Made by a program: the position numbers and the translations under genes. The notes under the pieces were generated by a model. It was not told the DNA's origin, searched no databases, and saw nothing but the letters and a program-made list of their open reading frames with translations. From assembly GCF_024347335.1 (NCBI RefSeq), contig NZ_AP025463.1, forward strand, positions 310,001-374,000: DNA of 64,000 bases, written 5' to 3'. Below are positions 25,202 to 34,082 of the stretch, piece after piece. Origin of the DNA: Vibrio celticus. GTDB lineage: Bacteria; Pseudomonadota; Gammaproteobacteria; Enterobacterales; Vibrionaceae. Position 1 is the first letter of the stretch. Every line of letters starts with the position of its first letter.

Positions 25202-25247
25202 TATTCGTCCTTAAGTAATAAAGTAATTTACTCTTTCACTATAAACG

Positions 25248-25276
25248 AAAAACGGCGATGTAGTGACATCGCCGTT
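25248..25276 (-). terminator. fklB terminator
   Basis: Minus-strand ACGGCGATGT/ACATCGCCGT stem, CACT loop, followed by TTTTCG. Confidence 0.85.
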
Positions 25277-25335
25277 GGATTATTTCAATTTTATTTACCT
25301 ATAGTATTTTGTTTTACTAAAGGTTTTTATAAAAA

Positions 25336-25956
25336 TTAAAGAATTGCTAGAAGTTCTACTTCAAATACTAGAGCAGCAAATGGTGGGATTGCAGCACCTG
25401 CGCCACGCTCACCGTATGCTAGATCTTGAGGGATGTATAGCTTCCACTTAGAGCCAACAGGCATCATTTGTAGAGCTTGTACCCAACCTTGAATTACGCC
25501 AGTTACTGGGAATTCAGCAGGTTGACCGCGAGATACAGAGCTGTCGAAAACAGTACCGTCAGTTAGTTCGCCGTGGTAGTGAACACGTACTTGCTTGTCT
25601 GCAGTTGGGATTTCGCCAGTACCTTCAGTTAGTACTTCGTACTGAAGACCAGACTCAAGAACCGTTACTTCTGAACGAAGAGCGTTGTCAGCTAGGAAAG
25701 CTTCGCCGTCAGCAGCAGCAGCTTTAGCTAGTTCTTGACGTGCAGCTTCACCACGAGTGTGTAGCTCTTGTAGTGCGTTGTTGATTTCGTCAACTTCGAT
25801 AGCTGGCATGTCGCCAACTAGAGCTGTTGCGATACCAGCAGCGATTGCGTCAACGTTTAGGCCTTCAAGACCAGAACCAGCAAGCTGTTGGCCCATTTGT
25901 AGACCGATACCGTAGCTAGCTTTTTGCTCTACAGTTTCAAATTTTACTTCAGACAT
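25336..25956 (-). CDS. fklB: FKBP-type peptidyl-prolyl isomerase FklB
   Basis: 206 residues, E. coli FKBP22 size. N-terminal helical dimerisation domain (about 1-90, with SYGIGLQMGQQLAGSG) and C-terminal FKBP domain with VHYHGELTDGTVFDSSVSRGQ and LAYGERGAGAAIPP. No signal peptide, so cytoplasmic, unlike the fkpA product also in this window. Divergent from the OapA-like gene, the same pairing as E. coli fklB-ytfB. Confidence 0.95.
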   Translation of the reverse strand: MSEVKFETVEQKASYGIGLQMGQQLAGSGLEGLNVDAIAAGIATALVGDMPAIEVDEINNALQELHTRGEAARQELAKAAAADGEAFLADNALRSEVTVLESGLQYEVLTEGTGEIPTADKQVRVHYHGELTDGTVFDSSVSRGQPAEFPVTGVIQGWVQALQMMPVGSKWKLYIPQDLAYGERGAGAAIPPFAALVFEVELLAIL

Positions 25957-26169
25957 GAAAAGTCACTCTTTTTGTCAGTACGAAAAGGGTAAGAATACCA
26001 GTATTAGCAGCGTGAAGAAACGGCTAGTCCCTGATCACTTGCGCTTTACCGTGCCCAAATCACAGCCATGTCAATTTTCTCGCTTTGGGCCTTGTTGTGA
26101 CGGAAAGATCTATACTGTTGGTACTTTGGTTTTTATACTGTAGTTATTCAATGTATAGGACGCAGTGGT

Positions 26170-26754
26170 ATGAATCGTCGTCAAAAGAAAAAACAGAAAG
26201 TTGACCACTTAGCAGAATTCAAGGATCGACTGAATCAGGTCAAAGAGAAATTGAGTTCGATCGATGTGAAGAAAATGAAAACCTCGACAGCGCAAACTTG
26301 GGGCTCATTGCCGAAGTTACACCAAAGATTGTTGATGGTGATTTCTCCGATCGTACTGATATTACTTTTTGTGCCGCTACCAGAACCTAAAGTAGACACA
26401 GCTCCAACAACATCGCGCGTTGAGCTTGAAATAAACACCGTCGGCTTAAGCGAACAGCAAAATGCCAAGAGCAGTTCATCAGAACCGAGTAACAAAAATT
26501 GGCAGGAGTACCTTGTTAAGCAAGGGGATACGTTAGCGCAGGTTTTTCGAAACAACGATTTGCCATTGTCTGACTTGAATGCGTTAGTGCGTATTGAAGG
26601 TGCAGATAAGCCACTCAGTCAGATTCGTAAAGGACAGCTGGTTCGTTTCAAACTTGCTGAGACTGGGCAGTTGGACATTCTTCAGCTAGAGAAAGGCGAC
26701 ACTTCGGTGATGTTCTTCCGCCTATCCGATGGTGGCTTCGGTCGCAGTAAGTAG
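26170..26754 (+). CDS. ytfB: OapA/YtfB-like protein with LysM-like domain
   Basis: 194 residues. Basic cytoplasmic N-terminus, an OapA N-terminal stretch (LPKLHQRLL), one transmembrane segment around 56-71 (LLMVISPIVLILLFVPL), a periplasmic linker, and a C-terminal LysM-like OapA domain (VKQGDTLAQVFRNNDLPLSDL). The E. coli homologue YtfB binds glycan and is a cell-division protein; H. influenzae OapA affects colony opacity and adherence. Divergent neighbour of fklB as in E. coli. Shorter than many family members because of a brief linker. Confidence 0.85.
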   Translation: MNRRQKKKQKVDHLAEFKDRLNQVKEKLSSIDVKKMKTSTAQTWGSLPKLHQRLLMVISPIVLILLFVPLPEPKVDTAPTTSRVELEINTVGLSEQQNAKSSSSEPSNKNWQEYLVKQGDTLAQVFRNNDLPLSDLNALVRIEGADKPLSQIRKGQLVRFKLAETGQLDILQLEKGDTSVMFFRLSDGGFGRSK

Positions 26755-26806
26755 ATGAACAGTAAGCCTGAGTTAAAGCACTTCACCAGACACAGATAAA
26801 CGATAG

Positions 26807-26835
26807 AAAAGAGCTAAGCATTAGCTCTTTTTTTT
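26807..26835. terminator. Terminator between ytfB and the DMT exporter gene
   Basis: AAAAGAGCTAA/TTAGCTCTTTT stem with a 3-nt loop and eight T in all on the plus strand. The minus-strand gene's stop lies inside it. Confidence 0.88.
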
Positions 26836-27662
26836 GGTCGCTTGAAAGGGGCGAGTGGCAAGATGATAAGCATGATTCCGATAAAGGTTAATGTATCTGG
26901 AATCTCATCGAACCATATTGCACCTATTAACGCCACAAACACCAATCCTGAATACTCAGCCAAGGCAATTTGGCTAGAGTGTGCTTTTTGATAGGCAGCA
27001 ACCGCAAGGCCGTTGTAGCTTAAGATTAGCGTCGCACTCAGGGCTATGTATCCCAAATGATCCACAGACACCGGCTGCCAGTATAAGAAGCACAGTACTA
27101 ATGAGGCTGGAATAGAGAATAAGGTTGTCCACCAAAGCGTCGTGACGACGGTTTGTTCACTAGGAAGCCTTCTTACCAATACATTGAATAGTGCGAGAGT
27201 GAGTGCTGTCCCCAAAGCAAACAGTGCCGCCCAATGAAATTGCGATGGCCTCAAGACAATCAATGCACCAATAAAACCTATGGTTGTGGCGATAACCTTG
27301 CCGAATGCCGGTTGCTCTTTCAATAGCAACATTGAGAGCGGCAACATCAGTAAAGGCGCGACATAAAATACTGCGTTGGCGGTTGCCAAAGACAAGTGAG
27401 TGATCGCGACCACCATGCATCCACTGCCGATCAGAATTAACTGACCTCGAATGAAGGTTACCTTAGCCTGCTGTAAGCGCCGTTGTTCTTTTTTCTGCTG
27501 TAGCCACAAAGGGGTGATGATGAGCAGAGATATCAACTGTCGGAAAAAAATATACTGTAAGGGCGGTACTTCGCCATTTAACAGCTTTACCGCTACGTCG
27601 GAAAGCGAGGCAAACAAGTTACCTGCAACCAACAGTAGAATACCGGCAGTGATATTCGTCAT
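26814..27662 (-). CDS. EamA-family (DMT) transporter
   Basis: 282 residues, two EamA repeats giving about ten membrane helices (for example ITAGILLLVAGNLFASLSDV and LFNVLVRRL near the middle). Members export amino acids, purines or other metabolites across the inner membrane; the substrate is not readable. Its start overlaps the stop of the acetyltransferase gene by one base (TAATG), so the two are translated together. Confidence 0.88.
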   Translation of the reverse strand: MTNITAGILLLVAGNLFASLSDVAVKLLNGEVPPLQYIFFRQLISLLIITPLWLQQKKEQRRLQQAKVTFIRGQLILIGSGCMVVAITHLSLATANAVFYVAPLLMLPLSMLLLKEQPAFGKVIATTIGFIGALIVLRPSQFHWAALFALGTALTLALFNVLVRRLPSEQTVVTTLWWTTLFSIPASLVLCFLYWQPVSVDHLGYIALSATLILSYNGLAVAAYQKAHSSQIALAEYSGLVFVALIGAIWFDEIPDTLTFIGIMLIILPLAPFKRPKKRANA

Positions 27663-28114
27663 TATTTTTCTAATCTCATGTCTACATGAGGAATGTCATC
27701 TTCGAGGTACATAGCCGAGATGGTCTTGAAGCCGTGGCTCGCATAGAAGTTTTCTAGGTGTTGCTGCGCGCCAATATCAATGGCCGTATTTGGCCAAAGA
27801 GCCTCGCAGCGTGTTAATGCTTCTTTGATTAATTGATGCCCCAAGCCATCACCTCTTGCTGATTGCTTGGTTGCGACTCGGCCGATGCTGGTATTGTCGT
27901 AAGAGGTACCTGGTGGTAATAAACGTGCACACGCTACCAACTCTTCATCAGAATAGCCAAGCAGATGCTCAACACCTGCGAGTGTATCTTTACCGTCGAG
28001 CTCTGGATAAGGACAAGTTTGCTCCACCACAAATACATCGACTCTTAATTTAAGTAGTTGATAAAGCTGTTGTGTTGAGAGTTCAGAAAACGGAATTGAG
28101 TGCCAAGTGATCAT
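27662..28114 (-). CDS. ElaA-like GNAT N-acetyltransferase
   Basis: 150 residues, ElaA size. LLKLRVDVFVVEQTCPYPELDGKD is the ElaA N-terminal signature; the acetyl-CoA loop is IGRVATKQSARGDGLGHQLIKEAL. Substrate unknown. First gene of a two-gene unit with the DMT exporter, a common pairing of modifying enzyme and exporter, though no shared substrate can be shown. Confidence 0.88.
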   Translation of the reverse strand: MITWHSIPFSELSTQQLYQLLKLRVDVFVVEQTCPYPELDGKDTLAGVEHLLGYSDEELVACARLLPPGTSYDNTSIGRVATKQSARGDGLGHQLIKEALTRCEALWPNTAIDIGAQQHLENFYASHGFKTISAMYLEDDIPHVDMRLEK

Positions 28115-28171
28115 GTTTACATCCAGAGATTATCGATGCTCTGAATTTACTATGCGCGATGATTGTTGGCA

Positions 28172-28738
28172 TTAACTATTGTTAATTCGACCTTTAATTC
28201 TGCTCAGGCTGATTGCAGTTATTCCTAGGTAGGCTGCAATTTGATTGTCGTTCAAGCGCTGCTCAAGGTCGGGATAGTGCTCGCAGAACAGCTGATAGCG
28301 TTGCTCTGGTGTATAGAGCAGCATGAAGCGTTCTTTATTTTCCTTATGCATCAGCTGTGTTTCTAACAGCTTTAAATACAAAGGATTATTTGATGCTCGC
28401 CACTCGATAACCGCATTCATTGGCAGCTCTAACATGGTGATGGGTGTCAGCGTTTCTAATAGGTAAGGAGAGGCTTGGTTCTTTATCAGACTCTCAAAGC
28501 CGATGATCCAATCTTGTTCCCAATAGAACTCTTTGCTGTATTGCTTACCGTCATTGGTGAGGTAGCAGGCGTGGCACAAGCCCTCAAGCACAAAGTAGAT
28601 TGAACTCGCCATCTCACCTTGATTGATCAAGATGTGTCTGGTTGGCAGCTCAAGTGGCTTGGCAACAGCGAGTAGAGATTCAATCTGGCTTTCAGAGAAG
28701 TCGAAGCTTTGCAGTTGTTCGATAAAAGAGGTGTGCAT
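28172..28738 (-). CDS. Crp/Fnr-type transcriptional regulator
   Basis: 188 residues. N-terminal cyclic-nucleotide-binding fold (about 25-120: ILINQGEMASSIYFVLEGLCHACYL), with no clear cAMP phosphate cassette, and a short C-terminal helix-turn-helix, LNDNQIAAYLGITAISLSRIKG. No FNR cysteine cluster. Ligand and targets unknown. It lies 71 nt downstream of the six-gene operon, behind a perfect inverted repeat that may be its operator. Confidence 0.85.
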   Translation of the reverse strand: MHTSFIEQLQSFDFSESQIESLLAVAKPLELPTRHILINQGEMASSIYFVLEGLCHACYLTNDGKQYSKEFYWEQDWIIGFESLIKNQASPYLLETLTPITMLELPMNAVIEWRASNNPLYLKLLETQLMHKENKERFMLLYTPEQRYQLFCEHYPDLEQRLNDNQIAAYLGITAISLSRIKGRINNS

Positions 28739-28752
28739 GAAAATAACCTATC

Positions 28753-28786
28753 CCAAATAAGTGCCGAAATCATCGCACTTATTTGG
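28753..28786. repeat. Perfect 12-bp inverted repeat before the Crp-like gene
   Basis: CCAAATAAGTGC (28753-28764) and GCACTTATTTGG (28775-28786) are exact complements around a 10-nt loop, 15 nt before the regulator's ATG. No U tract follows in either direction, so an operator or leader hairpin is favoured over an operon terminator. Confidence 0.6.
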
Positions 28787-28809
28787 AGAGAGGTACAGAG
28801 CGGGATAAA

Positions 28810-30564
28810 TCAGCGTCGTGCGTGTTGCTCTAGGTAGTCTTGAGCAAGCTCTCTGCCCATGTATTTACCCAGAGTTTTCAGTGGTACCTTTTTAAGGTTC
28901 ACCACAATCAAGCCATCCAAGGCATCATTAAATGATGAGTCGACATTAAAACACACCAGTTTACCGTTCATCCCTAGATATTGGCGCAGCAGTACTGGCA
29001 GGCCTTTACCTTGCTCCATGCGTGCTAACACTTTAGAGAGCAGAGGTACACTCGCCAGTGAAGAGAGCAGGTGATTCTGCCAGAACACATGACTGCTGGT
29101 ATTGAGAGGTGACGAAGGTGAAACTAAATTCGCCTTTTCTTCATCATAATGGTGGATTGACAAGGTGGTCGCGATCAACAGACGCGCATTGTGGCTGTAA
29201 TCATTACTGATACTGACAGGGCCGAACAGATGGGTGTATTGAGGATGACGAGACACAAAGGTCGCGATGCCTTTCCACAATAGTAACAGTGAGTTCAGGC
29301 TCTTTTGGTAAGGCTTACTTACCACTGAACGCCCAAGCTCAATGCTGTTTTCTAGAGTATCAATGAATTCTTGGTTGTAATTAAACAGGCTACGAGAGTA
29401 GAGCTGATCAAGCCCGTGCTCAGCGATGAGTTTGTCGACCATACCGAGTCGATAAGCCCCGACCAATTCTGCCTTGGCTTTATTCCACACAAACAGTTGA
29501 TGGTAGTAAAGGTCATACTCATCTAAATCACAGGCAAGTCCGCTGCCTTCTCCGACTTCTCTAAAGCTTTCTTCTCTTACTCGACCAATCTCGCGCATTA
29601 AGTTAGGAATAGATTGGCTTGGCGTGCAGTAGACCTCAAAGTCCCCTTGCTCGAGCAGTTTCATCTCTTCAGGGAGTGAGTCTATTTCTATTGATAAGAC
29701 TTCTGGCGTAATAGGCGCTATCACTTGGGTATCGAAAGAGGGCGCGTGGATTGGCGTATTCGGGCTATCTTGTTGACTCATTAGGTAGGTATTGAGTCGT
29801 AGGTAGTTGACGATATCCATCTCTTTTTCAAACGATTTGATCTCTGAATACGGAATCGAAGAGCCAATCGAGATAGAGATAGTCGTCGCCTGTTTATTAA
29901 GAAGTTCACGGCCAAGTAAAGCCGTTCTCAGTAGTGGGTGAACACGGCCCGCTTGGTAGAAAAGCTCACTGTTCTTGCCATTGATAAAGATAGGCACCGT
30001 GGTGGCTTGGTGACGCTTAACAAACTTTGCGACTGATTTGCTCCACTCGATGTCTGTTAGTGTCTTGGCCCCTTTACGGTAACTCGATACTTCGCCAGCA
30101 GGGAACACAATCAAGAGTCCACCGTCTGCTAAATGACGATTGGCATCTCGAATAGCTTTGGCATTGGTGCGTTTCGATTCTTTACTGTTAAAGACATCGA
30201 CACCGATGAAAAGATCATCCAGTTCCGGCAGGCGCTTAAGTAGTTCATTCGCCAGCACCTTCACATCCTTCCTTACTGATCCTACTAGATCAGCAAGGAT
30301 CACACCTTCAATGGCACCAAGCGGATGGTTAGCCACAATCACCACTGGTCCTTCTTCCGGGATATTCTCTGTGGTGCCAGATGAAACCGAGTAGTCGATA
30401 TTGAGCGCCGACAGGGTGTGATGCATGAATTCAAAGCTAGATAACTCGTTTGGTCGTTCTTGATAGAGTCGGTCTAGCTTAGATAGCCCAGTTGCCCACT
30501 CGACAACAGACTCACCTAAACCAAAAGGCGTGTAACGTGGTAAACGAAAAGGACTATCAATCAT
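28810..30564 (-). CDS. olsF: OlsF-like two-domain acyltransferase (ornithine-lipid synthase type)
   Basis: 584 residues. N-terminal PlsC-like domain (about 60-270) with NHPLGAIEG in place of the classical NHxxxxD and FPAGEVSSYRKG as the second motif. C-terminal OlsB/hemolysin-type GNAT domain (about 300-540) with YDLYYHQLFVWNKAKAELVGAYRLG and ENSIELGRSVVSKPYQKS. This domain order is that of OlsF, which makes ornithine lipid by N- and O-acylation, reported in Serratia and, to my knowledge, V. cholerae. Product by family, not proved. It is the last gene of the six-gene operon, 12 nt after the YHS gene. Confidence 0.72.
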   Translation of the reverse strand: MIDSPFRLPRYTPFGLGESVVEWATGLSKLDRLYQERPNELSSFEFMHHTLSALNIDYSVSSGTTENIPEEGPVVIVANHPLGAIEGVILADLVGSVRKDVKVLANELLKRLPELDDLFIGVDVFNSKESKRTNAKAIRDANRHLADGGLLIVFPAGEVSSYRKGAKTLTDIEWSKSVAKFVKRHQATTVPIFINGKNSELFYQAGRVHPLLRTALLGRELLNKQATTISISIGSSIPYSEIKSFEKEMDIVNYLRLNTYLMSQQDSPNTPIHAPSFDTQVIAPITPEVLSIEIDSLPEEMKLLEQGDFEVYCTPSQSIPNLMREIGRVREESFREVGEGSGLACDLDEYDLYYHQLFVWNKAKAELVGAYRLGMVDKLIAEHGLDQLYSRSLFNYNQEFIDTLENSIELGRSVVSKPYQKSLNSLLLLWKGIATFVSRHPQYTHLFGPVSISNDYSHNARLLIATTLSIHHYDEEKANLVSPSSPLNTSSHVFWQNHLLSSLASVPLLSKVLARMEQGKGLPVLLRQYLGMNGKLVCFNVDSSFNDALDGLIVVNLKKVPLKTLGKYMGRELAQDYLEQHARR

Positions 30565-30576
30565 AATGAAATTACC

Positions 30577-31014
30577 TTACTTAATCAGTTGCGGCCAAAC
30601 TTTATCGGCTTGTTGAATATGCTGTGCTTGGTCTTGTTCCCAACGTTGCTTAATCTCTTGGTCGTAGTTGAGGTAAAGCTTGTTATCAACAATCGTCCAT
30701 TGATGTGGGTCACCCGGTGCAAAGTCACTCTTCGCTGATACTGCCCAAGCGCAATAGCCACCATATTGAGGGGCATATTTTTCAGGATTATTAACAAATA
30801 AAGTCAGATTCTTTTCAGAAGAGAAATACCAATCCGCCCCTTTGTACTCAGTGCTGAATTTTTTACTGCCTTCAACGGGCTTACCGGAAGTGAAATACGC
30901 GACGGTATCGTAGCCATCGAGCGCCTTACTGCTAAAGAAACCAGTGTAGATTTCATCAGCGGCAAATACGTACGGGCTAACAAGTAGCAGAACCATGGTT
31001 AATAGTTTTCTCAT
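30577..31014 (-). CDS. Secreted YHS-domain protein
   Basis: 145 residues from ATG 31014, chosen because GGAG lies 6 nt upstream; an ATG four codons earlier has no site. Signal peptide MRKLLTMVLLLVSPYVFA, so periplasmic. The YHS domain reads DGYDTVAYFTSGKPVEGSKK, then YFSSEKNLTLFVNNPEKYAPQYGGYCAWA. YHS domains are thought to bind metals in some proteins, but no cysteine set is seen beyond one Cys. Role unknown. It is cotranscribed with the lipid acyltransferase. Confidence 0.82.
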   Translation of the reverse strand: MRKLLTMVLLLVSPYVFAADEIYTGFFSSKALDGYDTVAYFTSGKPVEGSKKFSTEYKGADWYFSSEKNLTLFVNNPEKYAPQYGGYCAWAVSAKSDFAPGDPHQWTIVDNKLYLNYDQEIKQRWEQDQAQHIQQADKVWPQLIK

Positions 31015-31026
31015 GATGGACTCCAT

Positions 31027-31776
31027 CTATAGATTGATTGCGGGTGATAAATCGAAGGTAAAACGCTGTTGATTTATCTGGCATGGTTTAATGGGTTCAC
31101 AAGGCGAGCCGGGTGCGTAAAACATCGAGGCTTGGCCGTGTAGATTGCGTAAGTGTGTAAAGCTCACGGTGTGCGCGTCTTCACGATGCATACAGGTCGC
31201 TAAATGAGGCTGTTCGCTGTGATGGTGAGAGTGAAACTGAAGTAAGTTCTGTTGATTCTTACCTGTTTCCATAAGCTGATCGTATTTTGCTTGTCGGTAG
31301 GCTTGTACTCGCTCTAAATCAACACCGGATGAGAACAGCGGAGAATCGGTTTCGACTATTTTTTGTTGAATGCCATCCCACATGTAGGCGATAACCAACC
31401 CATTGTTCTGAGTTAAGTTCGGCGCAAAAGCCAACAAGGTAAACGGGGCAAAAGAGTGCAGATCGAGCTGATGAAATGCTTCAGAGAGCTGACTGATGTT
31501 ACGACTCGATGATAGATTCTTGAGTAGTAAACCACGGCTGACTAAAGGTCCAACAGGCACTATGCCTTGATAGTTATTGAGTAGGCATAGCGAAAGCCCG
31601 AACTCATTGATACTGATCCAGCTACCACCGCCAGTTGGGTCGAGTGGCATGATGATATCGACGCCGTTAACTCGATATTGTTTAGGTGGCATTGCCAGTG
31701 CTCGCGTCTTTTGTTCGTCACGGTTAAAAAAGACCTGATAACCATTTTCTTCAAGCAGCCAAGATACTGAACACAT
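31027..31776 (-). CDS. NRDE (TANGO2-like) family protein
   Basis: 249 residues from ATG 31776, which has GGAG at good spacing and gives the family start MCSVSWLL; 19 upstream codons that overlap the DinB gene are rejected. NRDE lies at residues 18-21 (VFFNRDE), followed by DPTGGGSWISINEFGLSLCLLNNY. The Cys after the initiator Met resembles the N-terminal nucleophile of Ntn hydrolases, to which this family is structurally likened. The human relative TANGO2 is linked to lipid and heme handling; the bacterial function is unknown. Confidence 0.82.
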   Translation of the reverse strand: MCSVSWLLEENGYQVFFNRDEQKTRALAMPPKQYRVNGVDIIMPLDPTGGGSWISINEFGLSLCLLNNYQGIVPVGPLVSRGLLLKNLSSSRNISQLSEAFHQLDLHSFAPFTLLAFAPNLTQNNGLVIAYMWDGIQQKIVETDSPLFSSGVDLERVQAYRQAKYDQLMETGKNQQNLLQFHSHHHSEQPHLATCMHREDAHTVSFTHLRNLHGQASMFYAPGSPCEPIKPCQINQQRFTFDLSPAINL

Positions 31777-31778
31777 GA

Positions 31779-32321
31779 TTATTGCTCCCTCAGATAGCTG
31801 CTGGTGGTTGGGGCATAACCAAAGGTATTGCATGTTTCGACATCAAGAAAGGTCGTGATCACCTTGATCATCGCATAGTGATGATTGGCATGCAGAGCAG
31901 CAAAGGTGACCTCTCTTTCTAACGTAGAAGGCAGGCTGGCGAATACTTGTGTATCCAATGAAACTTCGGTTTGGATCATGATAGGCGCTTCGAGATCTCT
32001 GCGGTCTAATCGTTCAAGCCAGTTGATCACATAATGGATCTCTTTTACTGCCATTGAGCGGTCGTATTCGACGGGATGACCACGACGGCGAGTGTTGTAA
32101 TCAACGGTCGCATTCTCTTTTAAAATTAAAGCGTGAAAAAGATCGAGCGTATGACGAGTATGCTCACCAATAGAGCTTGTGACGTGCGGCTTTGCTCGTG
32201 TCAGATAGTCGCTGTCAGATATCGCTAATAAAAACTCTAAACCCTGATTCAATATCTCTACCGCTCCCTTGATACTAGGAGAGAAAGAAGTGAGGGCGCT
32301 CGGTTGGGCTATGGGGTTCAT
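31779..32321 (-). CDS. DinB-family (four-helix, metal-binding) protein
   Basis: 180 residues. The DinB/YfiT pattern of three metal-ligand histidines is visible: HTRHTLDLFHAL (N-terminal pair region) and HANHHYAM near 143-150. Relatives are thiol-S-transferases, isomerases or of unknown role. No thiol substrate is indicated. It begins 19 nt after the ATP-grasp gene and ends 2 nt before the NRDE gene, so it is inside the operon. Confidence 0.75.
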   Translation of the reverse strand: MNPIAQPSALTSFSPSIKGAVEILNQGLEFLLAISDSDYLTRAKPHVTSSIGEHTRHTLDLFHALILKENATVDYNTRRRGHPVEYDRSMAVKEIHYVINWLERLDRRDLEAPIMIQTEVSLDTQVFASLPSTLEREVTFAALHANHHYAMIKVITTFLDVETCNTFGYAPTTSSYLREQ

Positions 32322-32340
32322 TCATGATCCTCGTGCAAAG

Positions 32341-33474
32341 TTAGTCGGTAGTCGGATATTGTTGAACAAGACGTCGTTCTTCTTGCCACGCCGCAAATAA
32401 GCTCTTGAAAGAAGGGGATTGGTGGCCTCGCTGTTTTTGCTGAGCGCCAATATCAAAAAGAATGCGGTATTGCAGGAGTAGCGTAGAAAATATCTCTCGC
32501 AGCGGTGTGTTGCGATCCCAGATATGCCCAGCCTCACTGCTTGCGCCATTGACCTCAAGGATCGTGAAATCCTCGCCGTTCATTAGGCTGTGCATGTCTT
32601 TAAACTTGACGTCGAGTCGGCCAAAATGAAAACCATCGAAGTCATCGAATATCTCGTCTAAACGTTCAGTTAAAGCCTGAGTAATGTATTGATTGCCATC
32701 GCGGAAGATGCAGCCACGGCTATGGCTACCTGCGAACGCGAGTTGGAACTCTTCGCCCTCTGCGAGCACTTGATCCAATTTATCTTCATGCCTTGGTAGA
32801 TACAGGTGGCTGAGTTGCCCTGCTCGCGGGCTATTCTCAATCAATTGCTTGAGTGTCGAGGTGCCATCACCCACCACCATTGGTGAATATTTGAGTGTGA
32901 TCGAGATGATCTCACCTTGCTTTTTGTTTGGGTAACGAACGTAGAAAACACCCGCTTCGGCTTGATAAGGCGCCTTTTTCTGCAATAGAAAGCGAGCATT
33001 ATTTGGGAAAGATTCAACATACTGCTCAAGTTGATCTTGGTTGTTGATCAGCTTAACGCCAACACCTCGACAACCAAGATCCGGCTTCGCCACGATTGGG
33101 AAATCAAGCTCTGATTGTATGAGTGCGCTGCGTGCGTCTTCGGCTTGTTTTTTACTGCTGAGATCCGTTTTAGTTAGGGTAACAAACGGTGAGATCCAAC
33201 GCCGACTTGAAGACCCGGCCAGGCTCAATATCTCATGTTTTGATTCGCCTACCATGCCGCTTAACTTAATGCTTGGATTGGCGATGAGCGGAAGTGACCA
33301 GTCAAAGTGCCGTAACCCTTGCATCAGACTTTGAATGACCACTGGCGTGTAGAAGAACCAAGTCGGAAGAAACTCATAAGGAGAGACACTGCGCATGGTA
33401 TCTTTTTCAAGCAGAGGCATGCCTGCATTAATTTGATGTGCGGGAATGATGCGAATATCTTGCGGTGAACTCAT
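32341..33474 (-). CDS. ATP-grasp ligase
   Basis: 377 residues. KPDLGCRGVGVKLI is the ATP-grasp glycine-rich loop (about 132-145), and GRLDVKF with ILEVNGASSEAGHIWD gives the Asp/Glu/Asn metal ligands (about 290-325). Such enzymes join a carboxylate to an amine via acyl phosphate. The substrate cannot be read. It overlaps the DedA gene by 4 nt (ATGA). Beside an aminolipid-type acyltransferase it might add an amino acid to a lipid headgroup; that is inference. Confidence 0.8.
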   Translation of the reverse strand: MSSPQDIRIIPAHQINAGMPLLEKDTMRSVSPYEFLPTWFFYTPVVIQSLMQGLRHFDWSLPLIANPSIKLSGMVGESKHEILSLAGSSSRRWISPFVTLTKTDLSSKKQAEDARSALIQSELDFPIVAKPDLGCRGVGVKLINNQDQLEQYVESFPNNARFLLQKKAPYQAEAGVFYVRYPNKKQGEIISITLKYSPMVVGDGTSTLKQLIENSPRAGQLSHLYLPRHEDKLDQVLAEGEEFQLAFAGSHSRGCIFRDGNQYITQALTERLDEIFDDFDGFHFGRLDVKFKDMHSLMNGEDFTILEVNGASSEAGHIWDRNTPLREIFSTLLLQYRILFDIGAQQKQRGHQSPSFKSLFAAWQEERRLVQQYPTTD

Positions 33475-34058
33475 GATAGTCCTCTAGAGTAGGTTTTATT
33501 CATTAATCGATTGCCGATAAACAGCAAAACGATGGCACACGGGATGACGATCCATTGATATTCAGAGGCTTGCAGCCACGCTGATGTCCCTAAATAGTAG
33601 ATGGCAGAAAAGACAATGCCAGTCCAGAGCGCAGTGGCGCTGATGACGGCAAACAAGAAAGTAGGCAGTGGGATGGCGAAAAAGCCACTCAGGGTAAAAC
33701 CAACGGTGCGTAGCCCAGGAATAAAGCGGATAACAAAAAGGCTGCTGAATGCGTTTTGGCGTAATTTGGTACGAAGCGAACGAAAGTATTTATTCGTGAG
33801 GGCTTTATATCGAACACCTCGGAAATAACGTCCTGACTTCCCTAAGTAATAAAGACCGAGATCACCCGTGGCAATACCGATGAAAATGGCAAGCAGCGCA
33901 TATTGAGGAAGAATGAGCCCTTGCGTGGCTAAACCAGCAGCGGTAACAATCGCAAGATCTTCAAGTAGGTAAGAAAGCGCGATAATGCCAAGCATCAGCC
34001 ATAGCAACGACTCCTCCCCTGAATGTAACCATGCTTGAATGCTCTCGACCGTGCTCAT
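33471..34058 (-). CDS. DedA-family membrane protein
   Basis: 195 residues from ATG 34058 behind AAAGGAC; a TTG one codon earlier is less likely. Four to five membrane segments and the DedA signature RFIPGLRTVGFTLSG around 108-122. DedA (SNARE-associated) proteins include lipid translocases for undecaprenyl phosphate or phospholipid. First gene of the six-gene operon. Which lipid it moves is unknown. Confidence 0.87.
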   Translation of the reverse strand: MSTVESIQAWLHSGEESLLWLMLGIIALSYLLEDLAIVTAAGLATQGLILPQYALLAIFIGIATGDLGLYYLGKSGRYFRGVRYKALTNKYFRSLRTKLRQNAFSSLFVIRFIPGLRTVGFTLSGFFAIPLPTFLFAVISATALWTGIVFSAIYYLGTSAWLQASEYQWIVIPCAIVLLFIGNRLMNKTYSRGLS

Positions 34059-34082
34059 CAAATGTCCTTTTCTATCCTATAG

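Noticed and set aside
25955..26143. 62-codon plus-strand ORF between fklB and the OapA-like gene
   Set aside because: Occupies the divergent promoter region and has no good ribosome site or recognisable sequence.
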